A DNA stretch of 64,000 nt from DATJKD01 sp963728295 (lineage in GTDB: Bacteria; Pseudomonadota; Gammaproteobacteria; Steroidobacterales; Steroidobacteraceae), in contig CAVSKB010000006.1 in assembly GCA_963728295.1 (NCBI GenBank), positions 434,001-498,000 on the forward strand, written 5' to 3'. The stretch's first letter is position 1. Each line of letters opens with the position of its first letter. Made by a program: the position numbers and the translations under genes. The notes beneath the pieces were generated by a model, which saw only the letters and a list, made by a program, of their open reading frames with translations, made no database searches and had not been told where the DNA came from. Of the stretch, positions 10,141 through 18,478 are shown piece by piece.

Positions 10141-10752
10141 TCAGTCCGGCGGTTGCAGACGCGCGGTTAGCTTCGCCACGTGCTCGCCCTGGTACCGGCA
10201 CAACTGGAGCTCGAGCGGTGTCGGCATACGCGAGGCGTCGCCGACGCCCGCGACGCAGCTTGCGCCGTACGGCGTGCCGCCGGTCACCTCGCTCATCGTG
10301 GACAACTCCCGGTACGTGTATGGCAGGCCGACGATGATCATCCCGTGATGCAGCAGCGTCAGATGAAAGGACGTGATGGTCGTCTCCTGCCCGCCGTGCT
10401 GGCTGGCCGTGCTGCAGAAGACGCTGCCGATCTTCCCGACCAGCGCGCCCTGCATCCAGATGGCCCCGGTCTGATCGAGGAAATTGCGCATCTGTGCGGC
10501 CATGTTCCCGAATCGCGTCGGCGTGCCGAAAATGATCGCGTCGTACGCCGGCAGCTCGTCGACTGCGGCGATCGGCGCGCGCTGATCCAGGCGGAACCCC
10601 GATGCCTGCGCGACATCGAGCGGCACCAGCTCCGGCACGCGCTTCACCACCGCCTCCACACCGCGCACGCTCGAGACTCCTTCGGCCTGCGCGTAGGCCA
10701 TCGCCTCGATGTGTCCGTAGCTGCTGTAGTAGAGGATCAGAATCTTACGCAT
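10141..10752 (-). CDS. wrbA: NAD(P)H:quinone oxidoreductase, WrbA type
   Basis: A flavodoxin-fold, FMN-dependent quinone reductase of 203 residues, the normal WrbA length. The FMN phosphate loop is KILILYYSSYGHIEAMA, followed by DAIIFGTPTRFGNMAAQMR and the FCSTASQHGGQETTITSFH loop that packs on the flavin. These enzymes reduce quinones by two electrons to hydroquinones. The ATG at 10752 lies 16 bases inside the end of the upstream hydrolase gene, a coupled overlap. In an aromatic pathway the protein could reduce a quinone intermediate before ring cleavage. WrbA also has housekeeping antioxidant roles, so its link to the operon rests on the overlap and spacing. Confidence 0.9.
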   Translation of the reverse strand: MRKILILYYSSYGHIEAMAYAQAEGVSSVRGVEAVVKRVPELVPLDVAQASGFRLDQRAPIAAVDELPAYDAIIFGTPTRFGNMAAQMRNFLDQTGAIWMQGALVGKIGSVFCSTASQHGGQETTITSFHLTLLHHGMIIVGLPYTYRELSTMSEVTGGTPYGASCVAGVGDASRMPTPLELQLCRYQGEHVAKLTARLQPPD

Positions 10753-11585
10753 CGGTGCGGTCCGCCGGGACTTTGAACGGCGGCGTGCCGTTCGATGAAT
10801 GACAGGACAAGCCGGTTGTATTCGACGGGGTTGTCGAGGTTGGGCAGGTGCCCTGCGTCGGGTATCAGCGCCCGCTCGGCCCGCGGCAGTGCGCGGCTGA
10901 GCGCGTCGCCCATCGCGCAGCGGCGCGGCGTGTCGCCTGCGCCATTCACGACCAGTGTCGGAACGTCGATCGAATCGGCCGCGGACATGGCGGCGGCGGA
11001 CGGCTGCCGCCTGCTCAGCAGGTCCCGGGCCGGGTAGCGCGCGGTCATCAGTGACAACAGCTCGTGCGCGCCGCGATCCGCTGTCTGCAGGTTTGCAAAG
11101 GGATGCCGGCGCCACTCGCTGCGTACGGCGTCCAGGCCCCGGTTCCTTGCAATCTCGCGGTAACGATCGAGCGGCACCTCGGGTTCGCCGGAGTCCCGGC
11201 CATCGAACGGCGCACCGTCGAGGACCAGACACGCGACCCGGCCGCGGAGCGGTCCCACCGCGGCATGCATCGCGCCGCGCGCACCCTGCGACATGCCGAG
11301 AATCGCTACACGCAGCAGGTTCAGGCGCCGCAGCAGCGACTCGATGTCGCGCGCGTCGGCCGCCAGCGATGGCGATCCGGACGAACTCCCGAATCCGCGC
11401 CGATCGAACCGGATCACCCGTAGCCGGCCGCGCCAGTCGACCACCTGCGGTTGCCACATGTCGAGGTCGAGGGCCCAGCCGTGCACGAGCAGCACCGGGA
11501 ACCCCTGCCCCTCGTCGCGATAGCGCAGCCTCGCGCCATCGACCTCGATGAAGTCGTCCCCTGCAGACGCGCGCGGTTCGCGCAT
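10737..11585 (-). CDS. Alpha/beta hydrolase
   Basis: An alpha/beta-hydrolase-fold enzyme of about 282 residues. HGWALDLDMW gives the oxyanion-hole strand, GMSQGARG holds the nucleophile Ser, PTLVVNGAGDTPRR the acid region, and IPDAGHLPNLDNP the catalytic His. The family includes 3-oxoadipate enol-lactonases and C-C hydrolases. An upstream ATG at 11603 is in frame, but it falls inside the palindromic operator 11596-11610, so ATG 11585 is preferred. The 3' end overlaps wrbA. Position and operator link it to the divergent citryl-CoA-lyase operon. The substrate is unknown, and lactone or ester opening within that pathway is the likeliest role. Confidence 0.82.
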   Translation of the reverse strand: MREPRASAGDDFIEVDGARLRYRDEGQGFPVLLVHGWALDLDMWQPQVVDWRGRLRVIRFDRRGFGSSSGSPSLAADARDIESLLRRLNLLRVAILGMSQGARGAMHAAVGPLRGRVACLVLDGAPFDGRDSGEPEVPLDRYREIARNRGLDAVRSEWRRHPFANLQTADRGAHELLSLMTARYPARDLLSRRQPSAAAMSAADSIDVPTLVVNGAGDTPRRCAMGDALSRALPRAERALIPDAGHLPNLDNPVEYNRLVLSFIERHAAVQSPGGPHRCVRF

Positions 11586-11595
11586 GTGACCGGTG

Positions 11596-11610
11596 TTTCG
11601 CATAGCGAAA
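11596..11610. promoter_or_regulatory. IclR-type operator upstream of the hydrolase operon
   Basis: TTTCGCATAGCGAAA, a perfect inverted repeat with 6-base arms. A half-site TTTCGCATA lies 19 bases further upstream (11615-11623). The same TTTCG-N5-CGAAA pattern occurs next to the iclR gene and before the divergent lyase operon, so all three are probably bound by the IclR protein encoded at 11690-12499. Confidence 0.6.
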
Positions 11611-11689
11611 TGAATTTCGCATAGAGGCTACGGAGTGGATACCGTGGCGTCAAGCCGCGGCGGCCGTGGCCGCACGGTGATTCCAGCGC

Positions 11690-12499
11690 TCAGCGCTGCG
11701 CGCTGAGGGAGAGTCCCGACACGCCGCGGAGCTCGGTGGAAATCCGCCTGCTCACGTCCTGCAGCATCTTCAGTCGTTCGCGCACGAGCTTGGCGCGACT
11801 GATGCGCTTGGAGTGCCCGGAGCTGTTGAGCGCGGCGACCACCGTGCCGGCCTGATCGAACACCGGCACGGCCACGGCCACCACGCCATATGCAAGCTCG
11901 TCCTCCACCGCCGAGTAACCGTCGGCGCGGCATTCGTCCACCAGCCGCCTGAGCCTGGCCGGATCGGTCACCGTGCGGTCGGTCAGCGGCGCGAGCTTCG
12001 CTCGCGCGAAGTAGCGGGTGAGATGGTCCGTGCTCAAACCGGCGAGCAGTACGCGTCCCATCGAGGTCGGATACGCGGGCAGCCGGCTGCCGACGTGCGC
12101 CTCGAGACGCAGCAGCGTGCGTACCGACGCACGCGCGACATACACGATCTCCGTGTCATCGAGGACGGTCAGTGCCGCGGAATCGCCGGTCTGACTCGCG
12201 AGATCCTCGAGGTAGGTCTTCGTCAATGCCTCGATGTTCATCGACTCGAGGTATGCCGCGCCCAGCTCGAGCACCTTGGGGCGCAGGACGAAGCTCCTTC
12301 CGGAGCGCATCACGTAGCCCAGGTCCTCGAGCGTATGCAGGCAGCGGCGCGCGGTGGCGGCCGGCAGTCCCGCGACTTCCGCGACTTCCGACAGCGTGAG
12401 CGTCGCCCGGTCCCGCGTGAATGCGCGGATCACCTCGAGCCCCTTCGCCAGTCCGCCCATCACTTCGCGTCGGGCGGCCGCCGATTTTTTTGCTCCCAT
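11690..12499 (-). CDS. IclR-family regulator (PcaR/PobR-like)
   Basis: A 269-residue IclR-family regulator. The N-terminal winged helix shows GLEVIRAFTRDRATLTLSEV and LPAATARRCLHTLEDLGY. The wing is followed by SGRSFVLRPKVLELGAAYL, characteristic of the PcaR/PcaU/PobR branch that controls aromatic-acid catabolism. The C-terminal effector domain contains VYVARASVRTLLRLEAHVGS and LPAYPTSMGRVLLAGL. ATG 12499 is chosen because it lies 13 bases from a perfect operator palindrome (12513-12527), which would fall in the leader and suggests autoregulation. The gene sits between the two operons that share this operator, so it is the likely regulator of both. The effector is probably a pathway intermediate and cannot be deduced. 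Confidence 0.9.
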   Translation of the reverse strand: MGAKKSAAARREVMGGLAKGLEVIRAFTRDRATLTLSEVAEVAGLPAATARRCLHTLEDLGYVMRSGRSFVLRPKVLELGAAYLESMNIEALTKTYLEDLASQTGDSAALTVLDDTEIVYVARASVRTLLRLEAHVGSRLPAYPTSMGRVLLAGLSTDHLTRYFARAKLAPLTDRTVTDPARLRRLVDECRADGYSAVEDELAYGVVAVAVPVFDQAGTVVAALNSSGHSKRISRAKLVRERLKMLQDVSRRISTELRGVSGLSLSAQR

Positions 12500-12512
12500 G
12501 GCAGCGAGTCTA

Positions 12513-12527
12513 TTTCGGTATCCGAAA
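12513..12527. promoter_or_regulatory. IclR-type operator at the iclR promoter
   Basis: TTTCGGTATCCGAAA, a perfect 6-base-arm inverted repeat 14 bases upstream of the iclR start. Its position fits autorepression. Confidence 0.6.
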
Positions 12528-12575
12528 AACTGGAACGCTGCTTCTTGACAGTGTGATGCGGCGCGCAGCACGATA

Positions 12576-12608
12576 TTCGCATGTCGAAGTTTATTTCGAT
12601 ATACGAAA
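12576..12608. promoter_or_regulatory. Tandem IclR-type operators before the citryl-CoA lyase-like gene
   Basis: Two sites lie 19 bases apart centre to centre: TTCGCATGTCGAA (12576-12588) and TTTCGATATACGAAA (12594-12608). The second ends one base before the ATG at 12610, so occupancy would cover the translation start or a very short leader. A TTGACA at 12545-12550 could be a -35 element, but the following -10 candidate is poorly spaced. Confidence 0.55.
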
Positions 12609-12609
12609 T

Positions 12610-13416
12610 ATGAAGATCGGCGCGCAGGACCGACGCAGTTCAGCGATCAGCACCTCGAATGCCGACACGATCCTCGTGCGGGGTCGCGATCTGTGCGAGG
12701 AACTGATCGGCCGGGTGAGCTTCACCGATCATGTGTGGCTGCTCGTGACGGGCGACCTGCCCTCCCCCGCGCAGCGGCGCGTGCTCGATGCGGCGCTGGT
12801 GGCCATCGCGGAACACGGGCTCGTGCCGAGCGTGCAGGCCAGCCGGCTGACGCTGGCCGCGGCGCCGGAGGCGCTGCAGGGTGCGGTGGCGGCCGGGATA
12901 CTTGGATGCGGCTCGGTCATTCTCGGCTCCGCCGAGGCAGCTGGCCGGCTGTTCGACGACGTGCTCAGGCGCTCGCCCGGCGGCGACCTCGAATCCGGCG
13001 CACGCACGGTCCTCGAGGAGCTTGTCGTCGCGCGTCGCGCGGTTCCCGGTTACGGGCATCCGCTGCACAAGGGATACGACCCGCGGTCCCGGCGGCTGTT
13101 CGAGGTTGCGGCCGAATCGGGTCTCGCCGGCCGGCACGCCGAGGCCGCGCAAGTCGTCGAGCGCCTGCTCCCCGAGATCACCGGCAAGGCGCTCGCCATG
13201 AACGTCTCGGGCGCGATCCCGGCCGTTCTGCTCGATGCCGGCTACCCGCTGCTCGCGCTGAAGGGCGCGCCGTTGCTCGCGCGTACGGCGAGCCTGATCG
13301 CGCATCTGCTCGAGGAGCAGCAGCGGCCGATCGGATTCGTGCTGTCGCACGCGGCCGCGTCCGCGATCGACTACGACGGCAAGGCCCCGGACGGCTTCGT
13401 CCGGAGTGATCAGTAA
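12610..13416 (+). CDS. Citryl-CoA lyase-like protein (short citrate-synthase family)
   Basis: A 268-residue protein of the citrate synthase superfamily, much shorter than citrate synthase (about 430). Such short proteins are usually annotated citryl-CoA lyase and resemble the C-terminal part of ATP-citrate lyase. The catalytic region includes GYGHPLHKGYDPR, with the His that binds the oxo-acid, and ITGKALAMNVSGAIPAVLLD. The start at ATG 12610 matches the expected N-terminus (MKIGAQDRRSSAISTS). No ribosome site is visible, and an operator abuts the start, so the message may be leaderless. It opens a six-gene operon and is 14 bases from the CaiB gene. Together they suggest CoA activation followed by C-C cleavage of a 3-hydroxy acyl-CoA. 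The substrate is unknown. Confidence 0.8.
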   Translation: MKIGAQDRRSSAISTSNADTILVRGRDLCEELIGRVSFTDHVWLLVTGDLPSPAQRRVLDAALVAIAEHGLVPSVQASRLTLAAAPEALQGAVAAGILGCGSVILGSAEAAGRLFDDVLRRSPGGDLESGARTVLEELVVARRAVPGYGHPLHKGYDPRSRRLFEVAAESGLAGRHAEAAQVVERLLPEITGKALAMNVSGAIPAVLLDAGYPLLALKGAPLLARTASLIAHLLEEQQRPIGFVLSHAAASAIDYDGKAPDGFVRSDQ

Positions 13417-13430
13417 CGCGGGGCCGACGC

Positions 13431-14583
13431 ATGGCTCCGGTCCTACGTGGCATTCGCATCGTCGAGCAAGGCACGTTCATCACGGGCCCGTGCGCGGGGA
13501 TGATGCTCGCGGACCTCGGCGCAGATGTCGTCAAGATCGAACGCCCGGAGGGCGATCCGTACCGCAGCTATCAGGCGGGGCAGTTCTCGCCGCATTTCCA
13601 GGCTTACAACCGCAACAAGCGCAGCCTGGCGCTCGATCTCAACGGCGCAGCCGACCGCGAAGTCTTCGACCGGTTGATCGGCAAGGCGGACGTCTACATA
13701 CAGAATTTCCGACCGGGCACCGCCGACCGCCTGGGCGCGGGGGTTTCGCGGCTGCGGTCGCTCAATCCGGGTCTGGTGTACTGCTCGATCAGCGGCTTCG
13801 GCAGCACCGGTCCGTACGCCGATCGTCCGAGCTACGACTCGGTGGCGCAGGCGCTGAGCGGTTTCCTGAGCGTTGTGGTCGACGCCGAGCGGCCGCGATT
13901 CCTGGGGCCCGCGCTCGCCGACGCGATCACCGGGATCTACGCCGCCTACGGCGTCCTGGGCGCGCTGCTCGAGCGCAGCAGGACCGGGACCGGGAGGCTG
14001 GTGGAGGTCTCGATGCTCGAGGCGATGACGCACTTCGCGGTGGAGCCGTTCGCCGCGTTTTTCGCGCTGGGCGAGACACCCACCTCCACCGACCGGCCGC
14101 GACTCGCGCAGGCCTACATCCTGCGGACCGCCGACCATCACCTGATCGCCATACACCTGTCCTCGCTCGAGAAATTCTGGCAGGGCCTCACGAACGCGAT
14201 CGGCTCCGAGCGTCTCGGCCGCGATCGCCGCTTCGAAACACGGATGGCGCGGATCGAGAACTACGAGGAGCTCGGCAGGGAGCTCGACGGGTACTTCGCC
14301 GAGCGCCCGCTCTCGCACTGGACGGAGCGGCTCGGCGAGAACGACGTGCCGTTTGCGCCGATCAACCCCGTCGACAAGGTGGTCGAGGATCCCCAGGTGC
14401 GTCATCTCGGGATCGTGGTTCCCGTCCGCGGCGCCCACGGCGGCGCCGCGACGATACGCCCTCCTATCCAGTTCGACGGCGAGCGCGCGGATTCGGTACG
14501 GACGGCGCCGCTGCTCGATGAGCACGGGGCGGCGATCCGCGCGGCGCTCGCGCGCGGCGCATGGCCTGGCCGGAGGAGTATCG
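13431..14583 (+). CDS. CaiB/BaiF-family (class III) CoA transferase; stop not resolved
   Basis: Class III CoA transferases move CoA between acids through an aspartyl-CoA intermediate. The protein begins APVLRGIRIVEQGTFITGP and shows ADLGADVVKIERPEGDP, YNRNKRSLALDLN, NPGLVYCSISGFGSTGPYA and ALADAITGIYAAYGVLGALL, whose Asp is the expected nucleophile. Length to LLDEHGAAIRAAL is about 375 residues, slightly under the usual 390-400. No stop is found in any frame before the next gene starts at GTG 14584, and the reading frame runs on. Either one base is missing near 14560-14580 or the two genes were joined by an error, so the end given is approximate. The neighbouring lyase suggests its CoA product is then cleaved. 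Confidence 0.85.
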
Positions 14584-15618
14584 GTGCTGTTCCCCACCGC
14601 CCTCGTCGGCAGCTATCCGCAACCCGAGTGGCTCATCGATCGGGCGCGGCTCGCCGGGCGTTTTCCGCCGCGGGTGCGGGCGCGCGAGCTGTGGCGCATC
14701 CCGGAGCAGCTGCTCGCCGAGGCGCAGGACGATGCAACCGTGCTCGCGATCCGCGCCCAGGAAGCGGCCGGGCCTCGACATCATCACCGACGGCGAGATC
14801 CGCCGAGAAAGCTATTCGAACCGCTTCGCGACCGCGCTCGAGGGCGTCGACGTCGACAACCCCGGCACGGCGCTCGACCGCAGCGGCCACCCGAATCCCG
14901 TACCGCGGGTCGTGGGCCGATCCGGCGCCGCCACGCCGGTCGAGGTCGAGGACCTGCATTTCTTGCGCCGGCACACCGACGCGGAAGGTGAAGATGACCG
15001 TGCCAGGCCCGTTCACGATGTCGCAGCAGGCGCAGGTCGAGCATTACGGCGGCAGCCGCGAGCTCGCGGCAATGGACTACGCAGAGGCTGTCAACGAGGA
15101 GATCCGCGACCTCTTCGCGGCGGGAGCGGACATCGTCCAGATCGACGAGCCGTACATGCAGGCGCGGCCGGACGATGCCCGCGCCTACGGGCTGCAAGCG
15201 CGCTGAACCGAGCGCTCGAGGGCGTACAGGGCACGACCGCGGTGCACATCTGCTTCGGCTACGCCGCGATCATCCACGACCGGCCGGCGGGCTACTCTTT
15301 CCTGCCCGAGCTCGCCGGCTGCAGCTGCGCGCAGGTATCGATCGAAACCGCGCAGTCGAAGCTCGACTGCGCCGTGCTGGCCCGGCTCGAGGGCAAGAAG
15401 ATCATTCTCGGCGTCATCGACCTCGTCGGACCATGCAGGTCGAGACGCCCGAGACCGTCGCCGCGCGCATCCGCCGCGCGCTCCCGTACGTCGCTGCGGA
15501 GGACATAGTTGTCGCGCCCGACTGCGGCATGAAGTACCTGCCGCGCGACGTCGCGTTCGGAAAGATGCGTGCGATGGTGGAAGGCGCCGCCATCGCTCGC
15601 GCAGAACTGGAAACCTGA
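14584..15618 (+). CDS. MetE-like (cobalamin-independent methionine synthase C-terminal type) methyltransferase, frame-disrupted
   Basis: About 345 residues in the UROD/MetE-like superfamily, corresponding to the catalytic half of MetE. Conserved pieces occur in order across frames: LFPTALVGSYPQPEWL, LDIITDGEIRRESYSN, MTVPGPFTMSQQ, ADIVQIDEPYMQARPDD, VHICFGY, SIETAQSKLD and VVAPDCGMKYLPRDVA. His and Cys of HIC, Glu of SIET and Cys of DCG match the zinc ligands that activate a thiol. At least four frame changes lie near 14770, 14990, 15190 and 15430. GTG 14584 follows GGAGGAG by five bases. Such stand-alone proteins are often not methionine synthases but methyltransferases of unknown acceptor, here inside a catabolic operon. 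Confidence 0.82.
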
Positions 15619-15630
15619 GGGGGAACATCC

Positions 15631-17895
15631 ATGCGTACCGTCCAATCCGTTTGGTTGTCGGCTGCGATCTTGTTGGCGCTGCCGCTCGCTGCACCGCAGG
15701 TCCGGGCGCAGCCGGTGATCCTCGAGGGCGAGCGGCTGGAGGAAATCCTCGTTACAGCGCGCAAGCGCGACGAGGCGCTGCTCGACGTACCGGTGGCCGT
15801 GAATGCCTTCAGCGCCGAGGAAATCGCTTCGGCGGGTATCACGCGGCCGCAGGATTTCATCGCGCTGACGCCGAACATGACGATGATTCAGACGCAGAAC
15901 CAGGGCACGTCGTTCATCGTGGTGCGCGGCATCTCCCAGGCGCGCAACAGCGAGCCCTCGGTTGCGGTGCTGATCGACGGCGTACTGATGGCGAATCCTT
16001 CGCAGTTCAACCAGGAGCTGTACGACATCGCGAGGATCCAGGTGCTGAAGGGCCCTCAGGGCGCTCTCTACGGACGCAACGCCATCGGCGGCGCGGTGAT
16101 CATCGAGACCCGCGAGCCAGGTGACGAGATCGAGGGCAGCGTCATGGCGGGCTACGACTCGGGTCCGGGTTACAAGGTTCGCGCCGGCATCGGCGGACCG
16201 CTCGGCGGCTCCGACACCTGGAAATTCCAGCTGTCGGGGTCGTATTTCGACACCGATGGCTACATCAACAACCCGTTCCTGGGCGAGGAGGCCGACCCCT
16301 TCGAGGACCTCTCCGGCCGCGCGAAGCTCATCTGGGAGCCGAACGACTCAATGCGGGCCGATCTGCGCGTCTACATGTCGCAGGTCGATACGCAGGCGCT
16401 CTATTTCAACATCGTCGAGGACGTCAACGACACCCACCTGCCGGTGCGCGTCAACAACCGCGGCAACAACGAGCGCGATATGGCCGGGGCCTCGCTCAAG
16501 CTGGACTTCGACGTGGGCGGCGGCACGCTCACCTCGATCACGGCCTACGACGAGCTAGAGGAGATCCTGACGGGCGACCAGTTCGACTTCCTGCCGATCC
16601 CGGAATCGGCGCTGTTCAACTGCCCGTTCTTCTTCTGCGGAGTCGACCAGGCGCAGCACCAGTGGCTGGACGTCGATGCGCTTAGTCAGGAGATCCGCTA
16701 CACCTCGCCCGCCGACCAGCGCCTCCGCTGGATTCTCGGCGCCTACATTATCGCGACCGATCGGTTCATCTCGACCGGCAACGTGTTCGACTTCGGCACC
16801 GGCGTGGTCCCCGAGGTAAAGACGGAGCCGCTGCCCCAGTTCAACCCGCAGGTGAGCTATCTCGCCGACTCACAGGACAACCTGGCTTGGGCCGCGTTCG
16901 GCGAGATGAGCTACGACCTCACCGACCAGGTCGAAGTCTCGGTGGCGCTGCGTTACGACCGTGACGAGCGCGAGAACACGACCGAGACGCCGCAGCAGTT
17001 TCTTCCGGCTCAGATCAGCTGCACCACTGTCCCGCAGCCAGTCCCCTGTGCCTTTACCGGGCAGGTGCGCGAGGAGACCTGGGACGACTGGCAGCCCAAG
17101 GCGACGCTGCGCTACAAGCCAAGCGACGATCTCATGACCTACCTGAGCTACAGCCGGGGCTTCCGCAGCGGCGGCTTCAACCAGACGGGCGTCGGCTCGA
17201 CCGTGCCGGCGATCCCCGGCATCGACGATCTCTTCGACGAGGAGACGGCCGACACCTTCGAGGCCGGCGTAAAGGCGCAGTTCGCGGACAACCGTGTCAG
17301 CACGAGCGCGAGTGTCTTCTACACCGAGGCCAAGGGCACGTACTTCTTCGTCTTCGACCCGAACACGAGCACGCAGAACCTGGGCAACCTCGACAAGGTG
17401 GAGTTCATGGGCTTGGAGGCCGAGCTTCAGGCTCAGGTCACCGACGGGCTCGCGGTGTACCTGCGCGGCGGCTACACCGATAGCGAGATCAAGGAGGAGC
17501 ACCGCACGGACGGCACGGGGTTGCCTTCGGACGTGGGCAACCAGGCTCCGCTCGTCTCCGAGTACACGATCAACGTTGGCGCGCTCTGGCGGGTTCCGCT
17601 CGGCGGTTCCGACTGGAACTTCTTCATCCGGCCGGATTACCAGATCATCGGCCCGACCTGGTTCTACCCCGACAACTTCACGGAGCGGGACACCGTCGAC
17701 CTGCTCAACCTGCGCGCCGGGATCGAGACGGACGCCTGGTCACTGGTCGCGTGGTCTAGGAACCTGACCGACGAGGACTACAATACCGAGTGGTCGCCGG
17801 GGCCGCAGTTCTTCCCGAGCCCCGGGTACACCAACAATTTCGTGTTCAAGGCGCAGCCGCTGGTCTGGGGCGTGGACCTCACCTACCGCTTCTAG
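15631..17895 (+). CDS. TonB-dependent outer-membrane receptor
   Basis: An intact 754-residue receptor. It has a signal peptide (cleavage near VRAQ), then EEILVTARKRDEALLDVPVA as TonB box and plug start. The plug contains GPQGALYGRNAIGGAVII, and a long beta-barrel ends in DLTYRF with the terminal Phe. A strong ribosome site (GAGGGGGA) precedes ATG 15631, and the gene begins 12 bases after the MetE-like stop, so it is within the IclR-linked operon. It probably brings the pathway substrate across the outer membrane. Plug and barrel resemble receptors of the same group as the one at 2233, consistent with aromatic or other large plant-derived compounds and not siderophores, though this is inferred. 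Confidence 0.93.
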   Translation: MRTVQSVWLSAAILLALPLAAPQVRAQPVILEGERLEEILVTARKRDEALLDVPVAVNAFSAEEIASAGITRPQDFIALTPNMTMIQTQNQGTSFIVVRGISQARNSEPSVAVLIDGVLMANPSQFNQELYDIARIQVLKGPQGALYGRNAIGGAVIIETREPGDEIEGSVMAGYDSGPGYKVRAGIGGPLGGSDTWKFQLSGSYFDTDGYINNPFLGEEADPFEDLSGRAKLIWEPNDSMRADLRVYMSQVDTQALYFNIVEDVNDTHLPVRVNNRGNNERDMAGASLKLDFDVGGGTLTSITAYDELEEILTGDQFDFLPIPESALFNCPFFFCGVDQAQHQWLDVDALSQEIRYTSPADQRLRWILGAYIIATDRFISTGNVFDFGTGVVPEVKTEPLPQFNPQVSYLADSQDNLAWAAFGEMSYDLTDQVEVSVALRYDRDERENTTETPQQFLPAQISCTTVPQPVPCAFTGQVREETWDDWQPKATLRYKPSDDLMTYLSYSRGFRSGGFNQTGVGSTVPAIPGIDDLFDEETADTFEAGVKAQFADNRVSTSASVFYTEAKGTYFFVFDPNTSTQNLGNLDKVEFMGLEAELQAQVTDGLAVYLRGGYTDSEIKEEHRTDGTGLPSDVGNQAPLVSEYTINVGALWRVPLGGSDWNFFIRPDYQIIGPTWFYPDNFTERDTVDLLNLRAGIETDAWSLVAWSRNLTDEDYNTEWSPGPQFFPSPGYTNNFVFKAQPLVWGVDLTYRF

Positions 17896-17931
17896 GTCGC
17901 GGCGGGCAAGGAGCTTTAAGGAGTCAGGACC

Positions 17932-18468
17932 ATGGCGACAAGCGCAAGACTGCCTACGAGGCTGCACCACACGGCATATGTCTCGAAGGACCTCGAGGCG
18001 ACGCGGAAATTCTACGAGGACGTGATCGGCCTGCCGCTGCTCGCGACCTGGTGCGAGAAGGACGTGCTGTTCGGTGCGGAGCGCGTTTACTGCCACCTTT
18101 TCTTCGGTCTCGCCGACGGCGGGGCGCTTGCCTTCTTCCAGTTCGCGAAGCCCGAGGACCAGGAGCAGTTCGGGCCGCAGATGCCGTTCACGCCGTTTCA
18201 CCACATCGCGCTGCACGTAGACAAGGAAACCCAGGACGGCATCGAGCGGCGGCTCAAGGACGCGGGGTACAAGGAGCCGCAATCCTTCGTGCTCGATCAC
18301 GGCTATTGCCGCTCGGTGTATGCGACCGATCCCAACGGGATGATCGTCGAGTTCACGCTCGATCATCCCGATGTCGCGAAGATCAACGCCGCGCAGCGCC
18401 CCCGCGCGCATGCGGAGCTCAAGCGCTGGCTCGCGGGGGACCATACCTCGAACAACACGTTCCGCTAG
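17932..18468 (+). CDS. VOC-superfamily (glyoxalase/extradiol dioxygenase-like) protein
   Basis: A 178-residue vicinal-oxygen-chelate protein with two beta-alpha-beta-beta-beta modules. Likely metal ligands are His12 or 13 in RLHHTAYVSKDLEATRKFY, His90 or 91 in PFHHIALHVDKET and Glu in GMIVEFTLDH. ATG 17932 has AAGGAG upstream, and the gene lies 36 bases after the TonB receptor. VOC proteins act as ring-cleaving dioxygenases, isomerases or lyases, and the single-domain size with an intact third ligand suggests a metalloenzyme. In this operon, ring cleavage or isomerisation of an aromatic intermediate is plausible but unproven. Confidence 0.85.
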   Translation: MATSARLPTRLHHTAYVSKDLEATRKFYEDVIGLPLLATWCEKDVLFGAERVYCHLFFGLADGGALAFFQFAKPEDQEQFGPQMPFTPFHHIALHVDKETQDGIERRLKDAGYKEPQSFVLDHGYCRSVYATDPNGMIVEFTLDHPDVAKINAAQRPRAHAELKRWLAGDHTSNNTFR

Positions 18469-18478
18469 GGCCGGCGCG

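Noticed and set aside
11601..11603. ATG 11603 as start of the hydrolase
   Set aside because: It lies inside the palindromic operator, and ATG 11585 is in frame with a better position.
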